Below, piece by piece: positions 11,464 to 24,000 of a stretch of 64,000 nt of DNA; position 1 is the stretch's first letter; each line of letters begins with the position of its first letter. Source of the DNA: Macrocystis pyrifera (taxonomy: Eukaryota; Sar; Phaeophyceae; Laminariales; Laminariaceae); the NCBI GenBank assembly GCA_031763025.1, contig JASSKH010000020.1, positions 11,793,547 to 11,857,546 of the forward strand, written 5' to 3'. The notes beneath the pieces were generated by a model that was given only the letters and a program-made list of their open reading frames with translations, did no database searches and was not told the DNA's origin. A program made the position numbers and the translations under genes.

Positions 11464-11735
11464 TAGGATCTAGGGTTAGAACACTAAGGATTTAGGGTTT
11501 AAACACTAGGGATTGAAGTTAGAACACTAAGGGTTTAGGGTTAGAACACTGGGGATTTAGGGTTAGAACATTAAGGGTTTAGGGTTAAAACACTAAAGGT
11601 TTAGGGTTGATACACTAAGTGTTAAAGTTAGAACACTAAGGGTTTAAGGTTAGAACACTAAGGGTTAGGGTTAGGGTTAGGGTTAGGTTTAGGGTTAGAA
11701 CACTAAGGATTCGTGTTAGAACACTTAGTGTTGGT
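11464..11735. repeat. Telomere-like satellite (TTAGGG-related)
   Basis: Degenerate array of a roughly 21-22-bp unit, TTTAGGGTTAGAACACTAAG, with a short core of perfect TTAGGG units near 11661-11700. It resembles telomeric or subtelomeric DNA at an interstitial site. Confidence 0.85.
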
Positions 11736-12850
11736 TCTCTTTATAATGTGGATACGAAGTATGATTGGATTCAGCGCTGCACATTCTCAGATAGCAAACG
11801 AATTATTCCAAATCATATTACGTGTATTGACAACCTTTTCTCAAGGAAACGTGAGGTACAAGTAGGGACGGGAACCTGTGGTCGGAACGTGAACGGTAAT
11901 CATGTACGTACTGCATCTAGTATGTGATAGTCCGTTCCAGCCCGCTTATTCCTGGCCAGTTGTGTCGTGGTCTCTGTTCCTGCCGTCTATCATATCGGCA
12001 AAGGGCGTCTGGTTCCCGCCCCGACTGTCTTCCATGCCACTGTCCGCCCGGTTGCTCCCACCCCAGTCCGTTCGCACACCGTTTCTCAATTCCCGCATCT
12101 CACTAATGGAGGAGATATTTCCATTTTTAATGTACCACCAGCTTTCTCGTTTTCTTGTTGTATTGCCATGGAGGTTCCAACTGGATTACACAATTTTCTA
12201 TGCTACATATCGTTTTATCATGTAAGCCTAACCCTAACCCGATTTCGATGGATAGTGTAATAGAGTCGCTCGACAATGCAAACGGCTTCGCGAAACAGGA
12301 AGGGTGGACAACCACTCGTCCGTCATACCAACCGCTGTTTCATTGTCTATTCCATAGAGTAAAGCATACTACGAGTATATAGCTGCACTTTGTGCCATTG
12401 GCCCTCCACCTCTGCCATTGGACCCTGTGCAAAACCAAGACGTGTCGAAGCGGGAATATACGGTCCTCCGACACTAGATTGGTACGTTCCGGTCCACAGT
12501 GTCACCAGAACACCCTGCCCTCCGGGCCTCGAGTGCTATGTTCCGTTGCACGGCAGAGTCGCATATCTATCCCGGGTCTCCGAGACCAAAACGGTAATTT
12601 CCGGGAGAATCCGGCTTTGACAAGTGGAGATATGAGCTGCTGTACTCGCCATCAGCGTCAAGCTTTGATACGGAAGAACCGCATGTGTTTGTACTAGATT
12701 TATGTCGAACGACGCAGGACGGGAAGTGGATGCTCCCCTGTCGTATGGCCGCACGGCCCCGTTGGTTGCAGCTGGAGGCACGAAATCACGTATTCGGCTG
12801 TCTTCGCCCATTGCGTCCTCCCTTATCCAAGACCGGAAAACAGGGGCCTT
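11736..12850. other. No gene recognised
   Basis: A short CCTAACCCTAACCC piece near 12227-12240 echoes the telomere-like array. Open frames here overlap on both strands and lack motifs. Confidence 0.35.
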
Positions 12851-14020
12851 GAGCAAGGTGCCCCTGGGTAACGTGCAGGTTACTGTTTTGGTTGCGGAGG
12901 AGTTTTATAATTCCGCAGCGTTGCACCCTTTTCGCCTATTATTGCCGAAGATGGTGTCTCGACGCCACGTACAGTACCACGAGGCCAGCACCGCCTGCGT
13001 TGTCCCTTCTAAAACGAACGCAAGTCTTCTTGTTCTGTGGGGACTGCACCCAGTCGCCCTCGTCAGGTGTAGCCAAATACCCGATTTGGATATATTCACG
13101 ACGCTGGGGTGGACAGCGGGGCGTCCGGCCACTTGGTAGACGACGAGTTGACGCCAAGACCGCAAGAAAGCATGAGGGAATACAAGACACTGTAGCGGTT
13201 GAAACAACATTGGCGCCATCTACGATATTGGTAGAACATTTCCGCCAAACTGTTTTCTGAATGACGGGGTTCATTATCCCACAATTGTCGGAATGCCAAG
13301 TTTGTTTCGAAGTATTACGGTTTTACATACTTGGGCCATGGGACTATTCATCGGGATGCAATTTGAGTTTTGCTGAATTCAGGTTTCGGGTGAGGTATGG
13401 AGCTCCTTAAGGTCAAGTGAGGAGCCTCAGCGAATTTCGGGTGAAACTATATCGTAGAACGCCTGCAGTGTCCCCGCCGGTCGTCAAAGATCGTGACGGT
13501 TACTGAATTTAGCTGTGAATGCACCATCGACCAGGCAGGACAGCAATGTACCAGTGCCAACGTTCGCGATGATCGTATCTGGGGGGGTGGTACAATCTCT
13601 TCTCTTCGTCGAAAACAACGAAGTCGGGGGTAAGCTCCATCTTCGGGAACGGGAGCACCCGATTGCAGTTCAGCAGCAACAATTCGCTTACGCCGGAACA
13701 CCACCCATAGGTGAGAAATTCATGCTCATGCGAAGGGCTTCTTCGCATCCTCGAAGGCACGATTAAAAAGATACTAACAACGCCGCAACAGAACGGCGTA
13801 CCCGAGCGTGTGGACACACGCTTTCGACTCCGAACAGGTGCTTGACAAGGATCAGGAACAAGACGCCGGGGAACGCCATTGCAAAGTAGACGAAGCACCA
13901 ACGTGCGCAAAGCGAGGACAACATTCCTGGGGAGATCACCGTCGCCGAGATAAAGCGCCAACGAGCGCCTACCCGGGATATACCGCAACAACACGCGGGC
14001 AACCTTCTGGAGGAGGACAA
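12851..14020 (+). mobile_element. Decayed Ty1/copia-type retrotransposon (protease and integrase motifs)
   Basis: Two signature motifs of copia polyproteins appear on the plus strand in the right order. DSGASGHLVDDEL at 13112-13150 is the aspartic protease active-site region, stopped by TAG at 13193-13195. TTPQQNGVPERVD at 13777-13818 is the integrase motif. Between them lies dispersed repeat F (13238-13475), which interrupts the element. The frame is broken by stops and shifts. I could not locate LTRs, the reverse transcriptase or RNase H, so the element is a fossil and its ends are uncertain. Confidence 0.6.
13238..13475. repeat. Dispersed repeat F, copy 2, inside the copia remnant
   Basis: Aligns with 10797-11035 over its whole length. 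Its position between protease and integrase motifs suggests insertion after the copia element, unless repeat F is itself part of that element and copy 1 is another fragment. Confidence 0.75.
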
Positions 14021-15491
14021 GACATCTCCATTAACCCGGGTGATATCGACGGGGGCTGAGATGTCCCGACCAGGAACTGGAACTCTGATTCAGCATCAGG
14101 GACTGAAAACGTCCCCTCAAGGACCGGAACGCCATCACTGGAGGCTGAAACGCTATCGGAAGAGCTCGAGTGTCATCATCGTCAGGATTCCCATCTTCTA
14201 TTGCACCCGGGTCGCATCGTCTACTTTGGCTGAGTCCGAACCGGATGCATCGCGTCATGAGGCAGACTGTACAATACTGAATACAAATATGGAGAAGACT
14301 TCGAAATCATCCGCGCCAAGAGAGCAACAGGCCAAACCGCGCCGGTCACGTCAATGGGTTTCGCGCATTACCGATAAAAACTCATTTCGGGTCTAGAAGA
14401 AAGAAAACCCGGTGGAACAAATCCTGAGCATAGCACCAAGATGCCACTTCCCAAATCAGCATTGCCCGGCGTCATCGGAGCATTAGCGTCTGGAATCACT
14501 GTATCACTCTCATACAATGGGATCACCGGAGTGTCAGCTGCCCAACAGGATATTACGGGGTAACTAGGTCATCATCGACTAGCAGCCTCGAAAACATCGC
14601 CATCTGGATCCGCTGGGACATCATTGCCCGACGTCTACAGACCAAAGCCGCTTGTTTTACCAGGGGTCGTACCAGCTGAGCGTGAACTGTGTCTGTCTCG
14701 TGCCTTCACACAAGACCACCACAGAAATAGACCGTCAATTGCAGGGGGCCCACACGCTTACGATGGTGGAAGGGTAACCGCGCGCACACCCCGCGACAGG
14801 ATCTACAGAATCGACCATGGGCGATCAAGAGCCAGTCTGGTGAGTTCAGCGGCCTTGGTGAACAACCTCTGCACTCAGCGGTTTTACTCTGCCCGTTGTC
14901 CTTGCTTCAACTTGAAACTCCGTTCCTCGGGGTGTGATAACTTGGGTGTTGCGCGGTACCTACTTCTTCTCTCAACAGATTCCGCAGCATCGAAAGCCTC
15001 TCATCGCAAAGAAGGCCCCCGTCACCGTTCCCACACCTCGCCCATCACCCATTGTGATAGCGGGCGGGACACTATCAGAGAGGGGTGGCAGCGGTGAGAA
15101 CCACCTCGACAAGCACACACCTTCTCCGATATCTCTGGTGCTTTTGTATACAGCATATGATACCACCTACGTACTCACAGCAACGCTCATTTTTGGGCCC
15201 GGTTCAATTGTTGTTTATGAAACAGATCGTTTTCTACACAATGTTTTGTACGACCGACGGGATTCCATTGTTTTGTTTACTAAACGAGCAGAAACACTAC
15301 CGAAGAAAAAGGGAGACTACAGCATCGGCGCTAAGAAACAGCCCAGGCTGTCGGGGTACAAAAAAAGCAGTGCGTTCGAACTGCAGCGTGAGGCGCTGTA
15401 GAACATGCGCGCACTATGGTGATACTTGTACTGCTGCGCCCTATTTTCTACTGTACAGTAGCAGTGCGCTTGACAAAATCAACAGGGGGCA
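14021..15491. other. Possible continuation of the retroelement remnant; no gene
   Basis: Polar, broken open frames continue the style of a copia linker region, but no reverse-transcriptase motif was found. Near 15365-15440 a frame reads VRRCRTCAHYGDTC, loosely like a transposase zinc knuckle but without canonical spacing. Confidence 0.3.
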
Positions 15492-15755
15492 TCTTGGTCC
15501 CAGCAAGGTACATACGGGTCCTGAAAAGATACCTGCGGGTCCCAAAAGGATACGACTGGGATTCTAAAAGGGTGAATCTAAGTTCCAAAAGTGTACGCCT
15601 GGGTCCCAACAGGGTACATTTATGTATACGTGTGTCCCGAAAGGGTATACCTGGGTTCCACAAGGGTATACGGGGTCCCAATACGAGTAGGGTACATATC
15701 TACGCCACAAATGTATGCCTGGGCCCCAGTATGGTACCTGGGACCTACCGATATT
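15492..15755. repeat. Minisatellite, unit about 24-26 bp
   Basis: Repeated motif of the type GGGTCCCAAAAGGGTATAC, with around ten diverged units. The plus-strand frame through it gives a pseudo-repeat protein. Confidence 0.75.
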
Positions 15756-16485
15756 GATTTATATTGGCCCCTAATGCTTCAACTCTCTTTTGACAAGTGG
15801 TATCATCCGCGCTAGTTGACCCTTTCGTGCGCGTTGCAGTAGGCGTCCTTGAGGCTAATGGTTTGCGCAGGCCTTCGAACCGCATCTCACCACCGCTCTG
15901 GCATACAACACAAGCTTCTCAAAGGCTGTTTTGAGAGGGTGTACAGCATACAGTGTACAATACACGGCATGTGCTTAAAAATTGTAAACTGAGAAGTTAC
16001 AGATATTCGTTGTTGCTGGGCGAGGACGGTCTACTCTGAATCCTATACACTACGCTTGAAGAGCTTACTCATGTTCAATACCGTCAAGATCGTTGAGTTC
16101 TCACAGCGGCGCAATCGGTTTTGAGCGCTCGACTTCTCCAGAACGGGGAGACTGCCAATACCGAACAGGGTGTGCTCGGAACAATCTGGTCGAGACCGTC
16201 CCGAACGTATCGTGTTCAGCTTTATATAGCACCCTCACCGTTAGCAAGAGAGAACGAGTGCTGGAAAACCATCGCACCCCCGTACAAACTCAGCCCGTTT
16301 TTCGACAAGCCGCGAGCTCTAGCCGACATGGGAGATTTTAATGGAGTCGCGTGCCTATACTCTGAGGGCACCAGCGGGTAACTACAAGAGCACCGTGCCT
16401 CGAGTCCTACAGAGTACATGCATACCCCGTACCACAGCAACCCCTCGCTAGAGACACTTCCATGAGTGGGTTCAGTAGGTATATT
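15756..16485. other. No gene recognised
   Basis: Unremarkable DNA between two minisatellites. Short overlapping open frames on both strands without motifs. Confidence 0.35.
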
Positions 16486-16760
16486 GTGGATGTACCCCGG
16501 TATCTACCCGGGTACGGTCAGCATAACCAGGGTTCGTACCTGGATATTTACTCGGGCATGAACGGCATAACCTGGCGTATTACCCGGATATCCACCCGGC
16601 TATGACCAAAAGTAGCCAGGTTTCGACCTCGTATCTACCCGGGTATGACCAACTTGACCCCGTTCGTTACCCGGGTAAATACCCGGGTATGATCAGCGAA
16701 ACCTGTTGCGGTACCTAGGTATCTACGCGTTCATGACCAACATAGACAGGTTTGGGAACC
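16486..16760. repeat. Minisatellite, unit about 50 bp
   Basis: Five to six diverged units built from TATCTACCCGGGTATGACCA, then an AACCAGG(T)TTCG(T)ACC-like spacer. Palindromic CCCGGG cores recur every unit. Confidence 0.8.
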
Positions 16761-17039
16761 AGTTATCCCAGAGTACGTATACTACTGTGAATGTAACACG
16801 TCCTTGGCTTGCCCTTCTACTTTTTACATGTTACCGACCACGGGCGGCATTTGCGCGTTTCTCGTCAGTGAATCTCGGTCCTGTGGTGGGCGGTGGTGGC
16901 CGTGGCCCAACGCGTCCAGGTCCTGCTGCGTTCATTGGAAACGATTTCATTCGGGAAACAATCGGCGGGGGCGAGGGGGGGGGGGGGGGCGTACTCATTT
17001 TTTGGTTACCTTGGTCATTACACCATTGACAACGCATCC
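16761..17039. other. G-rich stretch with long poly-G run
   Basis: Contains a G homopolymer near 16976-16989 after a GGGCGGTGGTGGCCG-rich part. No gene. Confidence 0.4.
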
Positions 17040-17995
17040 CGTTCGAGATGGGGCTCCGTTCCTACTCCTGATGGATACACCTCCAACAGTTTGGCGCTCA
17101 TCGCATTTATTCCAGATGTTACTTATGAACGTTTTGCTCATCTTGTCGCCTTCCTCTTTCGCCGCCTGTGGTCATCATCTATCTCTTAGGATGGCGATCG
17201 TTGTGTCACTGCGATCTAGTGTACCTAACTCCTCTACGTCACATTCGTATATTTCCCTCATCTCTTCTAACACATCTTGTCTTCTTGTACATTTCACATT
17301 CCCCTGCTCTGTGAGTTCTACTCTTCATTGCTTTGCCACACGGGCACATCTGCTCATCTACTTCCTCCTCCCGGCTACTGGTATACCTCTTTCATTGTTC
17401 TGGCAGGTCCAGGTCCCCTACACGAAATCGCAGTTTCAACGTTTTCGCGAAGTCCATTGGGCCGTGCAAATACGTTTTCGTACATATCCCTTCGCTTAAT
17501 CCCCCGTATACTATCTTCAAGTGTTCCCACGATTTCACCTTGTTTCTTAGCCGTAACCTGTCCTTCTTTCTAACTTTTCTTCTACATCTGCCTTGTACCT
17601 CCAAAACTTCGCTGCGGACATCGCCTGCTCTTGGTTTCCTCCATTGTTATTCCATACTTTCTCGACTACGGTATCCCACCTTGTTCCAGCTCGCCCTTTT
17701 GTTACGTTCTCCCACACAGCTCTAACAACTTTGACTGGCAACCCCTTCTTTGTCATGTTCCTCACTGTATACTGTCATCTCATCTCGCGACTCTGTCTGC
17801 CTTGAGTGGGTACATCCCCATGTCTGCTCCTAATGCTTTGTTGCTAGTCGTGCTTGAGCATCTTGGTGTTCTTTTAGCTGCTGCCACCTGTACTGTTTCC
17901 AACTATTTTACGAACTTCGCCTTCTCCTCCCATACTTCTGCTGCCTGATTTGGCTTTGGTAGTATCACATTCATCAGGATACGTATATTGATCCT

Positions 17996-18104
17996 ATTGC
18001 GGGGGGCCATAGTAATTAGGACCTACGGTACACTCAAGAACCTATATGTTTACCTCTTTTTACTTAACAATATTGGGTCCTATTTACTATGGCCCCCCGT
18101 AGTA
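17996..18104 (+). mobile_element. MITE family A, complete copy inside LINE
   Basis: Terminal repeats GGGGGGCCATAGTAATTAGG and TATTTACTATGGCCCCCC enclose the family interior. It is nested in the LINE remnant, so it inserted later. Confidence 0.85.
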
Positions 18105-18384
18105 GTGCCAAGGTACGAGTCTGTTATTAATAGGATCGCATCCATCTTGCCTACGTGTGACTACCCCTTTGTTATGTGTGTATCAGCCTTTTGTTCTACA
18201 CACCAAGGTACGCATCCTGGTCTACGATCGACAATTCATCCTCTCCCCACTTCCAATAGAAGATTACTGGGTTCACCTTATCTTCGATACGTACAACTTC
18301 TGCGCACTTGTTACCGTTCGCCGTCGCCCTTCATTTTCTTCTGTTAATAGTAGCGCCTTCTCTATTTGTTTCTGCAATACTTCG

Positions 18385-18508
18385 TATGTTTCTGATATCC
18401 TCACGACGTCATCCGCAAGCATCAATCCCGACACTGTATCTTCCCGTATGTTTCTGATATCCTCACGACGTCATCCGCAAGCATCAATCCCGACACTGTA
18501 TCTTCCCG
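18385..18508. repeat. Exact 62-bp tandem duplication in the RT core
   Basis: 18385-18446 and 18447-18508 are identical as read. The unit spans the LADD catalytic motif of the LINE reverse transcriptase. At 62 bp it is not a multiple of three, so it shifts the frame. Confidence 0.95.
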
Positions 18509-18674
18509 CACCGTGACCCCCTGCTTTGTTGCTCCGACTGATTTGTAGGCGCGTTCATTTCTGTGTTAAAACAGCTTAGAAACTTTTTTGGGACTTCGAG
18601 GACGCAAAATACCTGATAAGTGATTGAGGGAGACGGATGTTGCATGCTAGAGAGACTTACTATATATACCACGT

Positions 18675-19145
18675 TGAAAGCCAAGGGTAGACTAATTCGT
18701 CTAAAAAAGACCGAAAATGTGGAGAGCAAGCGGGATTTAGCATCGAAAGCGACGGAGATAGACTTTGAAAGCAAGGGATATTCGTTTAAACGCGAGGGAC
18801 ACGGTGAAAGCGAGGGTCATTTGTTTGAAGCCAAGAATATACGTTAAAAGCCAGCGAGAGACACATACATAAGTCGAAAAAGAGCAGGTGGTGAATGGGA
18901 GGGAAGCATGTGTGCGTTGACTGCGTGCGAAACACGCTGCACGCGAGGGCGAAATGACAAAACTGAGCGAAATACGCGTACCGTACAGGCGATACGTTGA
19001 CTCCAGCGTTGGAGATGTCATGGGTGAAAAACAAGGGAGGTACGTTGCAATTGAGAGGGGGGATACATTGAAACAAAGGAAACTCACGTCGAACGCGAGG
19101 GAGATAGGTTTGATTGGGAGGGCGATGTTCTGAAACCGAGGTAAC
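18675..19145. repeat. Degenerate short tandem repeat (GAAAGCGAGGG type)
   Basis: Irregular repetition of strings like TTGAAAGC(C/G)A(A/G)GGG and CGCGAGGGA(G)ATA about every 20-30 bp. Old minisatellite; no gene on either strand. Confidence 0.5.
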
Positions 19146-20554
19146 TATGACTCACCACCTTTGATTTGGGTCCGAACCCCGGCACTTAAATCATGTGCGT
19201 ACTTAGACCCTCTCTGAGATAAGCGTGCTGTTCGGCAGGTCGGTAGTTTGTCGGGATTGGGTACCCCATCTTGCGAGCAGAGGGGTCATAACACGGATCG
19301 TGATGCCCGAACAGAGAACCAACACACGGACGAACGTACAGAGACCACTTGGTGAATATGGGAAGCCTGCGCGTAGCTCGCGCTATGAACACGTGGTAAG
19401 TACGTAGTTATTTCGATATTTTCATTGGTCCTCTCCGACATTCCGGGTCATCTGAAACTCAAAATATTGGGGATATCAGAACGAGCGAATTAAGTATCTG
19501 GAAAGTGTTTACCTCACTTTTACCAAAGCTAAAAGCATGACGAATTCAGCAAACAAGCGCAAGTCAAGAGGAACGCCGTCAACACAACCAAACCCAAGTC
19601 GATATGACGTACTTGTAGCTGTACGTGTCACACAACACCATCGACATCAAAATTGGAATTACCGCAAATCATCGACATCAAGTTGAATTGTTGGAGTTCA
19701 GTGGTCACAAACCAACCGCCAAAACAATAGGAAGAGACCAATACGGCCGTCGGCGAAATAGCGGCTGTAGATAGATGCACACCAGGCGGGGGGCGGGGGG
19801 GGGGGGGGGGTCATACGGGAGAGAGGCAGGGGAAAGACCTAAGCCAGACGTACCAGTGGGCTGGTTCAGGCAACACCCGCATACTTGAAGATGTGCATTC
19901 GTATATTCCACCCCCGAACAACAGACTTTCAGGAGAAAGAAAAAGGATGAATACACTCTCATCGTACGTGAAGGATAACACACTAATGCGTTCCCCAACG
20001 ATATTGGGTGCTACTGCGCTTCCTCGGTGCAGGATACACCATCAGTCCCAAGTACTCCGTCCATAGAGCCTCGCCTTTATTATAGGACGCGTTGAAACTC
20101 AAACACCCAACGAACACTACAGCCCAAGGCAGAGGGGAGACATTCAGACGGCCCCGAGGTTATCACCTCGTCGCAGTGAAAGACGCCTGCTGCAACAGAT
20201 GCAGCATTTGTTTTTGATATTCGTTTTGTCACGGGTGGCTGACGAGGGGGGGGCTTCTCAAAAACACAGAGGAACTACGCTATATCAAGGTGATATGCCT
20301 TCCGGTGGGAATATCACTCGCGTTTTGCTATATCCATGAGATTTGTTCATCGGCCTACGCCTTTGAGGGCTGTTATTGATGGGACTGCAGTCCCGTGTTG
20401 GGGGCAATCTACCGAGAATTTATGTGGTTTGTGCCCAACACGATATTACATTTTGCCCTAAAACGATTAAGTGTGCACGTTTCCTCGAAAACATGTTGTG
20501 GGTGAGGTGCTTCGAAGTCCTTAAGTGAGGGCCCTCCAAAAAAGGTATGTACAC
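19146..20554. other. No gene recognised; poly-G run and repeat F fragment
   Basis: A G-run lies near 19789-19810. 20380-20530 contains the end blocks of dispersed repeat F. No convincing exon was found, though the 3' end of the LRR gene could fall here. Confidence 0.35.
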
Positions 20555-20647
20555 TCATACCGTGCAGCATGCGTCAGCAAGCCGATCATCCACTCTTCGG
20601 CATACATAGCCCTGAAGCCAGCCGGAGCTCGGAGCCAGCATCGCTGC
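20555..20647 (-). CDS. Weak candidate terminal exon of the LRR gene
   Basis: On the minus strand, a TATGCAG at 20648-20654 could act as acceptor. Joining after the phase-1 end of the last 72-bp exon gives a short tail with PSSGWLQGYVCRRVDDRLAD and a TGA stop. The acceptor lacks a pyrimidine tract and the peptide has no known features, so this is only one possible ending. Confidence 0.15.
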   Translation of the reverse strand, partial: AAMLAPSSGWLQGYVCRRVDDRLADACCTV

Positions 20648-20951
20648 ATACCCCCCCCGTTTGGTGGATGGACCCAGATCAATAATGAAAACAGAAATGT
20701 AGATATAGTACCTAACGTGCGTAGTGTAAACAGTGGGCAATTGTTTTTTTGTGTTCGGCCCAGCAAAAGCTTCCCAGGTACCAGGTATATATATACGTAT
20801 GTCGGATACGCGTCACGAATCAAGAAACAAAATACATCTACACATCAGGAGCAGATCCGTGGGCATTTCGGAAAAGCCCCTGACATCGAACGGGGAAGGT
20901 CTCCAAGTATTCGTCTTCAAACCCCCCTCCCGTCCACAACCCAAAACTCAC

Positions 20952-21023
20952 CGGCAAGCTGGCTGTCGTTTACATAGAGCGAACGACCGGCCACAAGGTT
21001 TCCCAGCTCTTTGGGCAATTCTC
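20952..21023 (-). CDS. LRR exon (72 bp), most 3' found
   Basis: Acceptor TTTGCAG, donor GTGAGT. Encodes GELPKELGNLVAGRSLYVND then SQLAG in phase 1-1. The first half is a perfect LRR consensus. The second half is diverged: LYVNDSQLAG instead of LDLSxNxLTG. Confidence 0.8.
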
Positions 21024-24000
21024 CTGCAAAGCAAACGACGTGTGTGGGCGTACGGGTGGTGGTGTCGACGGAAACTGAGCATCACGACAGCGTACAGTCA
21101 GCAATCACCAGGTACCTGACAATTACGAGCGGATGCTACGGTAGGTAATTCAATAGTAGAGGTGCACCTGTGTTTTTCTGAGGCTACTTTAAAAGTGAGG
21201 AACTATATTGTATTACAGTAGTACCATTAGTGAGTCTGAAAGACAAAGTAGCCCTGAGAAGCAATGCAAGGGCATCTCCGTGGACGATCCTATGACCTAT
21301 GCATGATAGGACGCAAATCAACTACATTTCAGCAGTACTTGGCATTTGCTTGGCTAAGCAGGCTCGTCAGCCACGGCAAAAGCGCCCCAACACGAAGCAC
21401 TCATCCACGGCGACATGTTGGAGCCGTCCCCGGATTTGAGACCTTGCGTTTCGGGGTAGACTTAAGCGTTAGGGTTGGGTGTTGGGTTATGATAGCGATC
21501 TTTAGGGCTGTGTGGACTATTGTAGCGACGGCATTTGATGCTAAGGGTACGGTTTATTCACCGCCACAAGACAGGTTCCTGCAGGGGTTTGCTGTCGTTG
21601 CATGCTGGTATGTAGGTGTTGAGTGGCGTGCTGGAAACGGTGGACGTGGCGGGAAAAGATGAAACCCAACGCCTAAAAACCTGGGGATCGCTTCTGAAGG
21701 ACCGGATAGTGGTGAGCGTAGTACGGCTTACGTGTTCGTGATAATTACTCCTCGGTTCCGCCTGCAAGAAATACAAGGCAGACATTCGTTGTTGCGCTAT
21801 CGTGCAACATTATCCAAGGGTTTCCATGTATATTGGGAAGGGTGGCAGTGTGAATTGCCGTCGACCTCACTCTTTCCTCGAGGCCTGAGGTCGGGCTTTG
21901 GGAACGAGTGCACCTATCGTCGGGTATATCAGCAACCGCCGTGTGTGGGTGTTGGGTGGTGTGTGGTAGCCAGGTCATGATCACGATACGGGGCAGTCAT
22001 GACCACAATACAGGACACAGGTCTTGCATATGATCCAGATTCCGTTCGCCACAGCGCAGGACTGAGGTCTCGCTTATACTCCAGACTTCGTTCACAGCAA
22101 TGCAGGATTGAAGTCTCGATTACGATCCAGACTCCGTTGAGGTGCAAGAAGTCTTAGAATGCTACGGCCAGGGTGCCCCTGCATTTGTAAGGCTCCTTCA
22201 AATCGTAGACAAACAGTATTATTCTGCATTTTCGTCACATTCAATGATGCACACTATGCTTTCTAGGCTCGGCAACGGTGGGACGCATTCTTCCCCTGCA
22301 CGCCAACGTTCCACACATAGGATGGATCACGATCTAAATCATATGGATCCTGTAGATCATCAAGATAATCTAGATAATGTAGATCATCTAAATCATGTGG
22401 ATAATCTAGATCATCTAGTTCATGTGGATCATCGAGATCACGTGGATCATCTAAATCATGTGGATGATCTAGATCATATGGATCATTTAAACTATTTGGA
22501 TCATGTGGATCATTTAAATTATTTGAATCATGTGGATCATCTAGATCATCTTGATGCTGTGGATCATCTAAATCATCTAGATCATGCGGATCATCTAGAT
22601 CATGCGGATCATCTAGATCGTCTAGACCATGTGGATCGTCCAGATTATGTGAATCATCTAGATCATTGTCATCATCTAGATCATGTGGATCATCTAGATC
22701 ATCTAGACTCTCGTACAGATCATCTGGATCATGTAGATCACCTAGATCATGTGGATGTAGATCATGTAGATCATCTAGACCATCCATAAATAGATCTTCA
22801 AAATCATCTAGTTCATCTAGATCATCTAGGTCATGTGGATCGTGGCAATCACGTGGATCGTCTAGATCATGTTGATCATCTAGATAATGTGAATCATCTA
22901 GAACATTTGTATACAGTACATATTACATTTTTATCGTTCTTAGCTACTGTACAAAAACCAAAGACGCAGACCCCTGGAAGGCCAACGTGCACGCACAGAC
23001 CGTTCCATGCGGATCCCACCCCACACGGAAAATCAGTATATAGATTATGCAGATCGTACCAATCAGCAGGGATACATGTACTATTGATAATATATCTATG
23101 TAGAATAAAAGTCCCGAGAGATCTACATATGATATGTAAGATGCGTACAGCCTTCCGCTGGTAACCGAGACACTCACCGGTAAGATCGTTGCGGGAAATA
23201 TATAGCGTTTGAAGGGCTGCAAGAATACCCAGACTCTTCGGTACTCCGCCTGCATAGCAATAGTCGCGTTGGGGAGGGTGGGGCTCAGCGTTAACCAACA
23301 TGTATCTATGAACCAGATATATATATACTGTGTATCAATGGCGTCAAGAGATGCAGGCTTCGTTGAGTGCGTGCAACGCTGTGGTGATGTGGCATCCCCT
23401 GCCACGCAAGCAAAACAGTGCGAATACTACCGTAAACAACAATCAAGATAACGCACGTCCTGGATTGAATTTCTGAGTGAATTCTTACAGAAGAAAGGAG
23501 GCACACACAGCCTGAATGGCGATTGTGCAACGGCCTCGAGTGTCCATTCTCTCCATAGAAACCGCTGTCGGCGTTTGAGCTCTAATGGGCTCTCGCGATA
23601 ATCATACTGGAAATTAGCCGGAGGGTAAATTTTATCTTGTTTGTCAATTCATATATATATATATATATATCTACTGTAGTGTAAATGTACCACCTACTGG
23701 GCTGTCCGGGTAGGGCATCGATCGATCCTTCTGCCCAGCTCAATCCTTAGAACACAAGGTTCAGGCAGCCCCGTGCGAGTTCACCCTAGCGAACCTAGAG
23801 GCGGCCTGAAAAATACGTGCGGGTACGCAGCAGAAGTCTGCCCCACACTCGTTCCCTTCGTATTACGGAGGTCCATAGTTAACAGGACCTGTGGTTTGCA
23901 TAAAAAAAAACTATATATTTACCTATCTTTACTAACAATATTTGGTCCTATTTACTATTATGGTCCCACGTAATAGTGTCAGTGCGAACCATTCATGCCG

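Larger units (their letters stand above)
17040..18545 (-). mobile_element. Decayed LINE with reverse-transcriptase core and CCHC-like C-terminus
   Basis: Reading the minus strand from 18545 downward, a frame gives GATKQGVTVREDTVSGLML then ADDVVRISETYEVL, matching the GLxFADD catalytic region of non-LTR reverse transcriptases. Further on are RTPRCSSTTSNKALGADMG and YPLKADR (the thumb/linker style), GRAGTRWDTVVEKVW, and CPCGKAMKSRTHRAGEC near 17300-17347, a terminal Cys-His motif typical of LINE ends. Frames shift repeatedly. A MITE (17996-18104) and a 62-bp duplication interrupt it. It is a different LINE family from those at 3.1 and 52.4 kb. The upstream endonuclease part was not found. Confidence 0.75.

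Noticed and set aside
15365..15440. Transposase zinc knuckle (CRTCAHYGDTC)
   Set aside because: Cys-His spacing does not fit CX2CX4HX4C, and no transposase core is nearby.
22142..22789. 215-codon Asp-His repeat protein
   Set aside because: Produced by a 9-bp DNA repeat that is open on both strands.
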